This document shows positions 45,441 to 57,677 of a stretch of 64,000 nucleotides of DNA, piece by piece. Source of the DNA: Celoporthe dispersa (taxonomy: Eukaryota > Ascomycota > Sordariomycetes > Diaporthales > Cryphonectriaceae). The stretch spans positions 1,240,001 through 1,304,000 of the forward strand of contig WAID01000013.1 of assembly GCA_016584495.1 (NCBI GenBank). Direction: 5' to 3'. Position 1 is the first letter of the stretch, and every line of letters begins with the position of its first letter. Under the pieces are notes generated by a model. The model made no database searches. It was not told where the DNA came from and saw nothing but the letters and a program-made list of their open reading frames with translations. A program made the position numbers and the translations under genes.

Positions 45441-46794
45441 TGAGGGCAGGCGAGACGGGTGAGGGAAGAGACTCGCCGGGAGGCTACAGGCTGGGTGGGA
45501 AAGGCAAGGGGGGTGTTGCAGCACCATGGCTTCACACACACACAGAAAAAAGAGGGCTACGAGAGACTCCAGATCAAAAACCCGACCGGCAGAAACTTCG
45601 ATCCCGCAACTACGATACCCCCGCTACACGGACGATGATGGGGAGGAAAAAAGATAAAGATGGAAGGGGGACCAGGGAAACCTTTGGATGGCAAGACCTC
45701 GACATCGAAACATTTCCCACTGCATATGGCGTATATACTACATCTTCACTCGACATGGCATGGCGTTCTTTGGACACGGACCACGGAGCTTCCGGCGCGG
45801 AGGGGGCCTGGCCGGCTCTTGAGATTTTCCGGGGAAGGGAGGAGGGATGGAGAGGGGGCAGACGGAAATAAAGATGGCTCGCGCTGGCTGTGTGTTCTGT
45901 CTGTGTGTACAATATCGGGAGTTTGGACAGAAAAACAGAAAAATCTGAAGGCATCGTGAGGCTCACACGGCGTTAAGCTCCCCCCCGACATGCATACCAT
46001 GGTGCATGAATATGAATGACAGCACCATGTGCTCGCGGTCGTTGAGCCTGGTCTCTACGCATATCGGTACCGCAGCAGGGAAGGTCGCCCATCCTTGGTC
46101 TGGTCGCGATAAGAAAAACAATCAAAAAAAAGATCAACCCTTTCGCCAAGCCACGCATCGTACGATGGGAACTTGAGATGATCCATCGCATTGGCAGTCT
46201 CCTGGGTAATAACTTGAGACCAAACTGCCCAAGAGCCGATACAGAAACAAGGGTTTGCACCTGATGGCAGCCTTTTTTTGTCCTCTTTTTTTTTTCCGCG
46301 TTGCATGAAGACCTGTTTCACATCGCGTCTACACAGGATTGCTGGTTCCGTCTGCGGAGGATCAGCGGGCCAGGACTGTGCATGAATGCGGAATCATGCA
46401 GACCGACATCCTGCGCTTCTCGATCAGACCAAACAACTCGACCAGAAAACCAAGAGTACGACGCGATCTGGCAGACGTCCTATCTACTATGGCCGACCGC
46501 TGTCTACAGGAGTCAAGAAGTGTGCTTCGTGAGGGCGTCTGTCTGAGAGGGGGACTGGGTTAGCTGGAGCAGAGAAAGGACGGGCTGTCTATACGAGTGA
46601 AACAGCAAAAAAGGGACTGGGGCGTAGTCAGTAATGCACATGGTATTTTTGACCTCGACCACATACTACAGTGCAGATGCCACTGCGATGGTGTCGCGAA
46701 AGAAAAAATAAAGGTGCATCTCGCAAGGCGTCCTCTGATTAGACCCATTTTAGTCACCATAGGAAATACAGACAGTCAGGTCACAACCTTCCCA
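45441..46794. other. Convergent intergenic region, no gene seen
   Basis: 3' flanks of Pam16 and of the mucin-like gene. Frames in this stretch lack protein-like features. Confidence 0.6.
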
Positions 46795-48609
46795 TTAGAC
46801 CTCCCTTATAGTCCTCACCCTCGACCGAGCCGGGCTCGGAAACACAGGAATCCACGCCCTGTCAGTACCAGCACCATCCTCCTCCTCCTCCTCCGCAGAC
46901 TGCAACACACCCGCTATCCCAGGCAGCCCCCTCTGGGCCTGGTCGTCACCCTGGATGTCGAGCCAATCCGGCCAGACGCGGCCCCATCGCTTGTCAGAGG
47001 TGGGAAGCTCGCCTGTCGGTGCTATATCGGCTGAGCCCGGACGGCTGCTGCTCCACGCGCCATGCTGGTGCCCATATGGCGTGAGCCCGTCCTCACTGCC
47101 GACCACACTGGACCATTCTGCCTCCTCCTCGGAGTTGTGGACGATAGTCTGCTTGTTACTTGTCTTGAACAACTGTATGGTCCTGCCGAGCCCAGAGGAG
47201 TGTGTGCTGTGGCCTGGGGAATAGATCAAGGAGAGCGGCGCTGGGAGAGCGGATGGATGGCTGGACCGAGGAGACGCTGAGTCGGTCTCGGGCAGGCTGA
47301 GTTGTTCCCATATTTCCCGGAAGACGCTGCTGCTCGATGACATGCCCGATCTGGCATCTGCGTTGCCTGGCACAGTCGCCAGCCTGGCAGCAAGTCTCTG
47401 GTTGAGAGATGACGGACTGTTGACCAAACGTATAGTTTGTCTCGACTCTGGCGTCGTTCGTGGCACAGCAGGCGGCCGACGGACGGTGCGCACGCGCCTC
47501 GATGATGATGAAGGCCTGTCTGGGGGTCTCCAAAACTCTTCTGAGATCCCTTGCGCCGTGCTACCCGGAGCCACCCTCGGTGGTGGCCTGACGCCGTTAT
47601 CAAAGCCTTCTACATACTCGACAGCACCAACTTTGGGGGTCTCGAAGGCGGTCCGGGAGCCGGCTTCGTCGCCCTTCGTTTCGACGTGAGTGGGACTGGA
47701 CCGATTTCTGTGCCTGCGTCTCAGGCACAAGGCGATGAGCAGCACGAGCAGCAGAGCGCCAAGGACCGCTCCGACCACGACACCAGCCAGGACACGCGTA
47801 TTCAGATGCGAGGCGTGCGCTGAAGGATTCAGGGGAGATGTGGATTCTGGGGCTGCAAGGACCGTTGATGGGGATCCGGCAGGTCCACTGGAGAAGGGGG
47901 CTGTCGCTGATACCAGGGGTGTAGTAGGGCTGATGGGTGGTGTGATTGTGACTGTCGACAGCGATCGAGCGGTGTAAGTCACCAGGGCTGGCGATGGTGC
48001 TGCTGTGACTAGAACCCGGGAGATGACTGTGATTACAGATGTGACTGTGGCGTCCTCTTCATCCTGTCTTCTCTTCGGCGCCACCAGTCTTGACTTGTCG
48101 CCGAGAGAGTCACCTGGGTCCGTCACAGACGGTCGGGAAAGAGTCTTGTCACTAGTGACAAGATGGGGTGGGGAAGTAGCAAGGCCCTCAGTCTGTGGAG
48201 GCCTGTTGCGCTTTTGTTGTGGCCCTAGCTCAGACGTGGCCCTGGGAGCCAAGATTGTTATGGTTTCTATTGCGTTGACGGTCACTGTCGAGGTCGTGCC
48301 CTGCCCCGCGGTTGTCGTCACGCTGCTGACAATTGTCGTCGTCGAGAAGACAGTTGGCTTGCGGCGTGTCGCCTCCCTCGTCACCAGGGCACGATCCTCC
48401 AGCCAGCGAGCCGCCTCGTCGCCCACGGCAGGCGGCTTCCCTCTTTGTCTCCGAGCAATCGCAGCACCGCCTGCTGGACTGGGTTGGGTGTGGGGCTCTT
48501 CCAGCCCGCGAGGCTGTATGGACCGCGTGACATGACTTTCTGTGGCGCACATGTCAGCAGTCAAGGCGTACGAAGTCCGCGGATAGTATGAAACTGTGCG
48601 GCCATGCAT
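46795..48609 (-). CDS. Mucin-like single-pass membrane protein
   Basis: A long uninterrupted exon. The first ATG in frame is at 48609 (604 aa), though the frame is open further upstream to about 48861, so an upstream exon with a signal peptide is possible. Residues 1-270 are Thr/Ser/Pro/Val-rich (STTTIVSSVTTTAGQGTTSTV and similar) and would be heavily O-glycosylated outside the cell. One membrane segment at about residues 272-294 (VLAGVVVGAVLGALLLVLL) is followed at once by CLRRRHRNR. The cytoplasmic tail of about 300 residues is rich in Ser/Pro/Arg with acidic patches. This is the architecture of fungal surface sensors of the Wsc/Mid2 or mucin type, but no cysteine-rich WSC domain is seen. 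Function is unassigned. Confidence 0.75.
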   Translation of the reverse strand: MHGRTVSYYPRTSYALTADMCATESHVTRSIQPRGLEEPHTQPSPAGGAAIARRQRGKPPAVGDEAARWLEDRALVTREATRRKPTVFSTTTIVSSVTTTAGQGTTSTVTVNAIETITILAPRATSELGPQQKRNRPPQTEGLATSPPHLVTSDKTLSRPSVTDPGDSLGDKSRLVAPKRRQDEEDATVTSVITVISRVLVTAAPSPALVTYTARSLSTVTITPPISPTTPLVSATAPFSSGPAGSPSTVLAAPESTSPLNPSAHASHLNTRVLAGVVVGAVLGALLLVLLIALCLRRRHRNRSSPTHVETKGDEAGSRTAFETPKVGAVEYVEGFDNGVRPPPRVAPGSTAQGISEEFWRPPDRPSSSSRRVRTVRRPPAVPRTTPESRQTIRLVNSPSSLNQRLAARLATVPGNADARSGMSSSSSVFREIWEQLSLPETDSASPRSSHPSALPAPLSLIYSPGHSTHSSGLGRTIQLFKTSNKQTIVHNSEEEAEWSSVVGSEDGLTPYGHQHGAWSSSRPGSADIAPTGELPTSDKRWGRVWPDWLDIQGDDQAQRGLPGIAGVLQSAEEEEEDGAGTDRAWIPVFPSPARSRVRTIREV

Positions 48610-51600
48610 CCTGTAGCAGGGCAAACGACGAGGAGGCAAGTTCACGAGACAAAGCAGCCGCGGAAAGAACAACAAATTTATGTGAAGCAGGAACAGCCCA
48701 AACGGTAACAGCGAAAAGAAGGTAGCAGTGACCAACGCGTTTGGGCTGCTCGACAGCCTGTACCTACAACGAGACCTACCTCGAACCGCGCCTGTGGTGA
48801 CATGATTTTCAAGATAGTCTGCGGGCTGGAAGCGCGTGTGAATGGCAGCTGAACCACACACCTACAGACCGGTGCACTGGAAACATATGGCCGCTGGAGC
48901 AATAGCACGGGCTCCTGCTGTGCCTATTGTTCAGGACCTGGGAGAACAGCAGTCTCGAACCGCACTTCCAGGAACTCGATCCCTCCTGCGCCCTCGAGCA
49001 GCCGTCTCAAACCTCTAGAGCGGCGGACCGACAGCACAGAGGGCTGGGGAATGTCAAATGCCATTCAGGCCGACATGACCTGTTTGAGCTGTAAGAACCG
49101 TCGTGGTTCGGCAGAATCTGGAGACGTGTGTCTGGCACGCCGAGAGGTGACTTAGCCTGTTGGCCGAGAGGCCGGCCAACTTGAACCCCCTTCATTTTAC
49201 ACTCCTTCAGGCTGAATGAGTGAGGTCTTGGAAGAGCTCGCCACATTCGACTCAAAAAAAGAAAAGACATCATCACTTGGATACAGTGACTGCCAAGATC
49301 CCCCGCTGCTGCCTCGACAGCGTCCCTTGCAGGTGAGCTCGATGAGAACTGTTCCATTCCGGTACGGTGGGCTGTGACAGACATTGCCGATCAGAGGTGG
49401 AGCGGCGGACCTGCGGATCCCCAGATCAAGCAAGCACCAGAGCTGGAGTGCAGTGTATACAGCAGCAGCACAGCTTGATGCCAGTACCTGATGATCAGAG
49501 GAACCGGGACAGTGGCCCCTGGGCAGGACGGAGTGGATCATTTTGATATGTCGACTTGGAGATCGGCGGTGTACTACTGTGTATGAGGATCTTTTGGAAT
49601 CATACTACTACTGTCACAGTCTTGAATACGCAGGTAAGAGGGGAGAGGCCAGAAGTGGAAGCTCCATCCACTCCACAGCAGATTTGAACGTGGTTCAGGC
49701 GCAGGGGCAGACCCATTGGTGATGTGACGTGGGCAGACGATTAAGCCTAAAGAGGATGGGATTGACCTCACGATAGAGAGACGGCCAAGCGTCCTGGTCT
49801 TGGCTGCACGTTGCCCCCCTGGATCCTGTGATCTCGACGTACAGCAGCGGGAACGGCAGATGACGAGTCTGAATTATTGTGTCGATGAGGGGGGAGATCG
49901 AGATCATGTGAGCGCACAGAGAGATTTGCCTCGAGTTGATGGACATTGGCCGGACTGGATGAAGACGGTGGCTAGTAAGGTCTCAGGACATCCAATCAGA
50001 TCTCGAGGCGAAAAGAACCACTACTACAGCACTCATTTCATCGGCACAAAAGCAGTAACTCGGTCTGTAGGTTGTAATATCTCGTATCTCCCCTTGGAGG
50101 GGTTGTCTCTCAACCTCATCTCAAACAACAAGATAGTGTCCCAGGAACTGCCAGCTGTGGTACTCGAAAGCTGCTACACGACCTCCATCCCCAAGCAAAA
50201 GTCCACGAGCATAACGCATTAGACTCGCTACTATAGTGCGGTCTAGGACGCACAGTCTCGCTCAAGCTGGTTCAATGTAACGGGCGCAAAACCCTAGGGA
50301 GAGAGAGAAGGGGGGGGAAACCCCTCCCCCATGCCAAACCTCTCGTTGTCTTCACGTGGGATAGGCTGGCGGGGCCGGTGTAGATGGCGTGAGCTATCGA
50401 ACGTTTTGGGTCCCCACCCACGATGACGGACCGCGATGGGCTTACCCGCGAATTCTTCGTACATGCTCAGGTAGGTCAAAGGTTATTTGGCCTGGGCATT
50501 ATTTACCAAGACCTTCCTGCTGGGGACAGGCAGTGATGGCGGGCTTGAGATGTTCCCCTTGATTTCGCGGCATTCGCATCATGTTTCCCCCATGTTTTCA
50601 CGGCACTTGTATCAAAAAACCCCCGGGCCGAGGTCTCTGTTCATAGTCGGTAGAAGGAATGTCGTACTCGCTAAAATATATCCCTTAGCCCGAAATCCCT
50701 CCTCTCTGTGACAATCTGGTATCTCTGGCACCCCACCGTCTCACTACAGCAAATAAGCTCCGTCCTAACCTTGGGTGGTGGTGTATATAGCAACTCTCGA
50801 GCACTGCACTGATACACATAGCTGGCTATAGGTTAGAATATGTCTCTATCTCTATATCTGATAAGATGAGATTGAACAAGACTAGGTGAACTCAGTTCTC
50901 AGAAGAAGCCGCCGAGTTGTTGTAGCCGCTCCCCCCTTCTTCCCCCCCCCTTTTTTTTTTTTTAGTTTTTTTTTTAGAGACCGGTACTCTTCAGTCAGGA
51001 CCTTTGTGGAAATCGAAATCAGAAAAGGCACGTCGTTTAGTGGCATCCATCGAGGACATGGTCAGCCAAGCCTTTTTTTCATTTGTGATGGTATGAATTG
51101 CCTTCGTGATCGTCAGGAACAGTAGGGGGGAAGAAGCTTTAGAGCCTCGATGCATCACACCCTCCCTTTAGCAATCTAGAGCACTTATTCTTCTTGGCGA
51201 CTGTGAGACCTGTGGACTCACTAAGCACCTCTGGCATCAGCGGCTTTGGTAACGAGCTGCTGCGATGCGGGCACATCCGTCGACAGATGCAGAGCTGACC
51301 AAATGTGGCGTGTAGATCACTGTGTGTATGGTCATCGTTCTTGACGGCGGGACGAGCCGCATGTCTTACTCTCTCACTCTCTCTCTCTCACACACACACA
51401 GTAGAGAGAGGTGGCCTTCTCGATCGCATCTGTATTCACTTTGGTTTGAAGAAAGTGATGGTAAAACATTTCAGGTGAAAATACAGGTTTCACCTCATGC
51501 CAGATGACTCTTTCTATCGCGTAATATCTTGAAAGGATGCTGCTTGGCCAGTACTAGACTGTAATTCAACTCAATCACAATGAGCCCACCCGTTCATCAT

Positions 51601-54600
51601 ATATCCTTCCGACTCTTCCGAGGGAGTCGGCTCTGGTGCCGTCTCAGCTCCGACCTGAGCGCTGCGTGGTCTGATACAATGGGCCGAAAGACGATCTAAG
51701 GATCTTCTACAGACAACACGCCGTATTCACATGTGTTGTGCCGGCTGTCTCGAGGATTGCCATTCCGCCTTCCATCTTCAGCCTACCAAGGTCAAGTCAC
51801 TGTCTCGTGTCAGATCAACTTGATGCGGATCTTTCTCCTGGTCGAAAGCTATACTAGAACCGCGACCCGAAAAACCGCTCCTTTTTTTCTCTTCCCCCTT
51901 CCAGTCTCCCGACCAGACAATTGCACCGCTGGGACACACATGAGAACCAAAGGAACCAACAACTGAATCTCGGAGATTTGAAAGTGGCGATGGATGACTC
52001 GGCGGCCATTCAGCTGAAGAGCATAGTGCCCGACAAGCCAGCATACGAAGAAAGAGAAGAAAGAGAGAAAAAAAAATCTGAACCACTAGCTGCCTTCCAA
52101 TAATCCGACAACAACCACCGGTCCAGGCTTCGCTTCCTAGCTATTTACTATTTGTATGGTACACTATTTTGTTATAGAGGAGCCGGAAACAACCCGGAAA
52201 CACCCTGAACCCAGTCTTACCTTATAGACCCGTCACTATGGTTCGTTGGACTGAACACCTTGCTGGAGGATCCATATTCACGTTCTGGACGGCTAAGCGG
52301 ATGGCAAGGAAAGGCAATCGACTCTCACGAGTCAGCTGGGGAACGATTACCTGCATGTCGGCTTCAGCATGTGTCCTTGGCCGTAGCAACACTTGCGCGG
52401 CAGCGGGCGTGAGTAGGTGCCCAAAGGTTGGAACGGGCGCAGCACGGAACTCTGGGGACCCTTGGGTTTGGAGAAGCCCGGGAGGTAGGGGGGAGGGGTT
52501 GTTGAGATGCTTGACCTTATAGGGGGTTCTTTTTTTTTCTTCTCCTTTCTTTTTCGGTCTTTTCTTCTCCTCTCTGCTTCCTTCCAGGTCTCGTTTGCCT
52601 CTGAGGAGGGGATCACAAACTGCTAGGCCGTAGTACACACACATACATGCCATGATACCATGTCTGTAGCAGCCAGTTGGTAACCTGACTGTGGATGTTG
52701 CGGCTGACGAGTTCTTGTCATACCGGTGGGTTGGTGAGGGTGGGTACGCTTTCCAGAAGATGAGATGGACTGTGCACCGGGTACTATCCCGGATGAGCGA
52801 GGAGGGGACGACATTTCGCACCCTCGTACCCCAAGCAGTAATTTCGCCCCGACTCTACATTGGCCCGGGGCTGGACACCTGGTGCTTCCGGGGGGGGGAG
52901 GGGGAGAGGAAGAGGAGGAAGACGCACCCCATCCACAGGCGTTACATTTGGGCTTCCCCACATGGCCTGAGGGGACGCAGGGGGGACGAGGTCCAGGAAT
53001 CCCGATTTCTTGAGCGTCCCGGATTCCTGGGTGATCTGCACCTTTGGGCATCAAGCTGTTTTGCCTCTTGACGGTCCCGATCCTGGGGAGGAGAGACAAG
53101 AGACGGAGAGCTGATCGGCAGCTAGCTTTTGGTTTTTTGGTGATTTTTTTTTTAACTCGTCTTACTCATGGTATATGCTTCAATGGTCCTTTGACGCCAC
53201 TTGATGCCCAAAGATGACCTTTGTTGGTACTATGATAATTCTTCAGCTGGCCATCAGCGGTGGGAAGGGGGGCAAGGGGGTCGGAAGAGAGACCACGGTG
53301 TAGCCATGGATAGAGAGAGTGGAGATGTGCATAGGCGAGCGATTTGAGCGATCGTATGCTTTGTGATATCGACCTGCTGTGGGCTCAGTACCACATATCA
53401 TTGTGTATGAAGCGGGGACTGTTCTGGAGGATCCCCCATTCAGGGTCCTCACACACAGCAGACCACCACCACCACCAATGGTCAGCTTCATTGCCGAATC
53501 CTTCTCGGCCCTGCGCCGCTAGTAGACATCTTGAAACCCCTCGGCCTTACTCTTTGGGTGATCTTCGGACTCGATTCGTATGTGTGTGTGTGTGTGTGTG
53601 TGCGTCAATTGGTCGCTATCTCTACTCGGCTCAAGGGCCCCTAGGTGCTATTGCTGGAATCCATAGAAAGTGTCAACGTGTGTAACAGAGACGACGGGGT
53701 CAGGGCGGGATCAGCGAGGATTGTTACCATGGCAGAGATTCTACAATGGGGGAGGTACTACTGCCATGGGTTCTGACAATAGTGCGTTAAACGGCGCACG
53801 TACTGTACTGTGCAGTAGGGCGAGCCAAGAAAATGCTGGTAGGGCTAGCCGTACTCATACTAGCAGTGCAGATCAGGGCAATGATTACAGCTAGATTACA
53901 GTGTACGGCACAGTAAAACCCCGCTCTCCCTGGCCCGAGCGCAACACCGAGAATGTGCACGCTTTTGCACCGCGGCGGCGTGGACGGTACAGTAGCTGGT
54001 GGCCAGACCGGCACTGTATCACCGTCAGCTCACCACCGGTTTTACATGAGACCGTACCAAGGCCATGCCTGTAGCGTGAAGAAACTGATCATGCCACAGA
54101 GGGTCAAGCCAGGCTAGCCTTGCTTTGATGCGACACTGGGGCTCCTGGGGAGGAGGGAGAAAGAAGTCCAGAGCCACCAGCCGACAGGCATGCGGTGCTT
54201 ACCCACTGGGATTGTCAGAGTTATACCCATAGTTCTCTGGCACCGGCCACAGTTTCCCGGTTGGTCGCGTCGTATCCCTTCTGCACGCTCGGACCGTGTC
54301 TCAAGCGTCGAGTCCTCGGCGCTACTTGTGAAGAGGTCTCTCTCCCTCTCTCTTTTTTTTTCTTTTTTCTTTTTTGTTGTTTTCCCTTTCGAGACGGGGA
54401 CCACATCTCCCTCAAATCCCCGTGCCCACGAGGATCACCCACTGTTTGTCTGTCTCGCCTAATACTCTCCTCGCCTCTGGTTCCGTTCCCACCCTTGTAC
54501 GCCTCCCCCCTCCTTCGATCAGGCGGATCTCCTGCGAAGGGCGCGAGAGAGGCGAGCCTTGTCAAGAGCTGATGGACCATGGCTACCGTCCAGTCAAAGC

Positions 54601-55229
54601 GTTGCTAAGTACAGGGCGTTGGGGCCTGCGACCTGCACGCTCTGTTGAAGATCTGTCGCCGAGTTGCGTTAGTCGTTGGTGAACCCCGGGGCTCGCCGGC
54701 CCCTTGCCGCGCATACTGTGATTCCCGAGGTACATTGTACATCGTAGCTTCCTGTACACGACCAAGTAAAGGAGATTTTCGATCAGCCGCTAGTCCAAAG
54801 CTGTGAACCCAAGCTAGACAGGAAATGCTGCTAGTGAGGACATAGCTAACTGATCTTCCTCTCTCCCTCTCTCCTCTCTTTACTCTCTTTACTCTCTTGT
54901 AAGCCCAACAACCCTTTCCTATTTTTTTGTATTTTTTGGGGGGTATATTCCCTATCTCTTAATCCTCCTCCTCCTCCTCCTCCTCCCCGACCAGCTCTCG
55001 ACGACATATGTGACGGACCTCCCCCCGTTCATATCGTGGACCGTGTCCGCGAATCCATCTCGCCTGGTCGACAACACGCGCCAATCGCCTCCCCCCCCCC
55101 TCTCTCTCTTGTGTGATGGGACAATGTGACAATGCAGTCGCTCTAAATGCCCTCCTCACCCGACAAGTAGAGCGCCCCCCTTCGCCAGACGGACGGTTGA
55201 GACTTTTATAAGAAAGACAGCGCCGAGCA
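48610..55229. other. 6.6 kb gene-poor stretch
   Basis: No supportable gene on either strand. The frame at 49800-50222 (+) and those at 52200-53100 are the longest candidates, but they lack domains, bias or sensible introns. Simple repeats include CT/CA runs near 51370-51402, T-runs near 50945-50985, a TG run at about 53580-53604 and CTCTTTA-like units at about 54875-54897. The right end, including a (TCC)n tract at about 54963-54986, is the leader of the rhodopsin-domain gene. Confidence 0.55.
53580..53604. repeat. (TG)n microsatellite
   Basis: About twelve TG units ending in TGCG. Confidence 0.9.
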
Positions 55230-56885
55230 ATGCCCCCCTTTCCAGCAGCCATGGCAGCCATGGCCAAGATCGCCCCGCGGGAGCTCGACAACCGGGGGCC
55301 CGAGGTCGCGGGCGTCGCCATCGGCTTCGTAACCGTGGCTATCATATCCTACCTGCTCCGTGTTTACGTCCGGGTGTTCATGATGCGAGGCTTCGGTTGG
55401 GATGACTGGTTCATGACCGCAGCAGCCATCACGTTTACCTTCTACATCAGCTGTGTCCTGGGCGGTGTTCATTACGGTACCGGCCAGCATTTTGCCGCCC
55501 TGACTGAGACCCAGATCCAGCGGGCCATGCAGGTAAGTTATGATCTATCCTCCTCCTCCCAAGTATGGAGCAAGGCGGGCAATGAGCGGATTGCATTCCC
55601 ATGGTGATGTCTCTTGAGGCTAACATCAACTCCCTTCCTCCTTTTATCTAGTTCTGGTTCTTCTGCTATGTAGGGTACTGCTGGACTATGATCTTGTCCA
55701 AGATCTCGATTGGCCTTTTCCTGGTCCGTATCATCGTCAAGAAGATAACGCTATATGTTATCTACGTGGCCATGTTCCTGAGCGTCGTGACGGGGTTGAT
55801 CTTCTTCTTCGTCGCGGTGCTCCAGTGCTCGCCGGTCTCGTACTTTTGGAACAAGACACAGCCCGGCAGCTGCATCTCGGTCGACATCATCATCGACATG
55901 ACTTTTCTGTACACCGCGCTGAACATTGTGTGCGATTTCTCGTTTGCACTGATGCCCATCTTTATTATCCGGAACCTGAGTGAGTCAACCACCTTTTATT
56001 TCATGAGCTGGAGGGATGAGTACGAGGAAAGGAGAATGAGAAAAGGAAAAGAAGAAAAAAAAAAACGGAAGAGTTTCTCGTACTTTTTATTATTATTATT
56101 CATTGTATACTAATACTTCAACCTCAAATAGACATGCCCAGGCGCCTGAAGATGGCCACCATCCCACTGCTGAGCATGGGATGTCTCGCGAGTGGCGGTG
56201 CAGTAGTGAGGATGGCATACGTTGAACGATTCCGGGATAGCGATTTTTTGTGTATGCCCCCCCCCCCCCCTTCCTGAACCCCTTTTCCAGCTGGATGTCT
56301 CTGCATATACTCCTACACTCATCATCACATACACGAGATCACCATGGACTAATCCTGTTTCTCTCTCCAGACGATACGGTCGACATCGCCATCTGGTCCA
56401 CCGTCGAAGCCGGTCTCGCCATCACAGCAGGCAGCCTCGCCTGCGTCCGCCCGCTCTTCAAGCTCCTCCTGCACCAGCTGGGCCTGACGGGCTCCGGCGA
56501 GCTCTACCCCGTCGGCTCGTCCAACCCAGATGCCGTCCGGCTCGCGAACCACAGGCAGCAGCGCCTGGAGCCGCACATACAGACCATCGGCGGCCGCCGC
56601 TCGCGACACATTGACGTTTTCACCTTGCACACGATCCGGTCGGCGCGGGACCACGAGGGCGACGGGGAGTCGTTCCGGAGCCATGGCGAGAGCAACGAGG
56701 ACGATATGACCAAGGTGCCGGCGGCGGTTTCGAGTACTGAGGAGAACAACGATACCAAGACGTCGAGGTGTGGGAATACGGGACTATGGGGGTCCAAATA
56801 TCTCTCGGCCCAGGACGGCAGTAACAACAACAACAGGTCGAGTGGGAGGATGAGCAAAGGATGGCCTGGTGCGACAGAGTTATGA
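55230..56885 (+). CDS. Rhodopsin-domain (PTH11-like) seven-helix membrane protein
   Basis: Four exons (55230-55532, 55652-55979, 56132-56251, 56371-56885) join in frame into 421 aa. The N-terminus is short, with no CFEM domain. Seven helices are visible: VAGVAIGFVTVAIISYLLR; DDWFMTAAAITFTFYISC; FWFFCYVGYCWTMILSK; ITLYVIYVAMFLSVVTGLIFFF; MTFLYTALNIVCDFSFALMP; LKMATIPLLSMGCLASGGAV; AIWSTVEAGLAITAGSLACV. The motifs GWDDW, LQCSPVSYFW and the VRP after helix 7 are typical of the fungal integral membrane rhodopsin-domain family, which includes the Pth11 surface receptor relatives. The C-tail of about 130 residues is polar, with Asn/Ser/Asp runs. Most members have no proven ligand, so receptor function is only possible. 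The gene is intact. Confidence 0.88.
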
Positions 56886-57633
56886 GAAAAAGAAAAAGAA
56901 AAACCAACAGGAAAAAAAAAAAGGAAAATATGTCTGGAATGGTTCCAACAGGAAAAGGGACGGGTGGCATGCATTGTAAGCGCTACTAGATATCATTTTA
57001 TCCCCTTTAATACGTCGGCATATAGTACCTCGAAGTACTTGGCAGACCTTTTACGCATCATGACACGATATTCTTCAAGACTAAAGTCTGGTCGTCTTCA
57101 TCTCTTGGATCCTTCCCCCCTTAGATCCCGTCGGTGAACGTTGTGTACTGAACAGACAAGCAATGAATAGCCTTTCTTTATAACCCTGCGAGGATAGACA
57201 TGACTAGTATGAGAAGTGTCTCCATGATGCCAAGCAGGACACCGCCGCTTCGTCAAGGTGATGGGGAGAAGAAAGGAAGAAAGAAAAAAGAGGTATGTGA
57301 CCTTATGTATCTTTCAAGGTCGTAAGATAAAACGCAGAGGTATATTTCTGCTGCATATATCATACTGATCCTTTCAATGCCCTCTTTAGGATGTCTATAA
57401 AGATATGTAGGCCATGCAGGGTTAGTATGAAAAAGTCAGTTCTCAGGTGCCGATCCCAAGAGACACTCCCAACGCCACCAACGAACGCCTCGTACCCAGC
57501 CCCCCCACGACACACCACATGCCTGCACGACAGGACAAGCCCAAGAGCAGATCCGCAGCCACCCTCGTCAAAAGACATATCGAAAATTCGGATTCTCCCG
57601 ATCCGTCATATAGCAGATCCGCAGCCACCCTCG
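56886..57633. other. Convergent intergenic region
   Basis: 3' flanks of the rhodopsin-domain gene and the MFS gene. One of the two copies of a 66-bp repeat lies at its right end. No gene is seen. Confidence 0.6.
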
Positions 57634-57677
57634 TCAAAAGACATATCGAAAATTCGGATTCTCCCGGTCCGTCATAT
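57546..57677. repeat. 66-bp perfect-period tandem duplication across the MFS stop codon
   Basis: Copy A is 57546-57611 and copy B is 57612-57677, with one mismatch (CCCGATCC versus CCCGGTCC). On the minus strand copy B contains the last codons of the MFS gene (ENPNFRYVF) and its TGA. Copy A repeats them in the 3' UTR. The unit length is 22 codons. Confidence 0.95.

Noticed and set aside
49800..50222. 140-codon plus-strand frame in the second desert
   Set aside because: No domain or membrane signal, begins in an unremarkable context, and nothing extends it through plausible introns.
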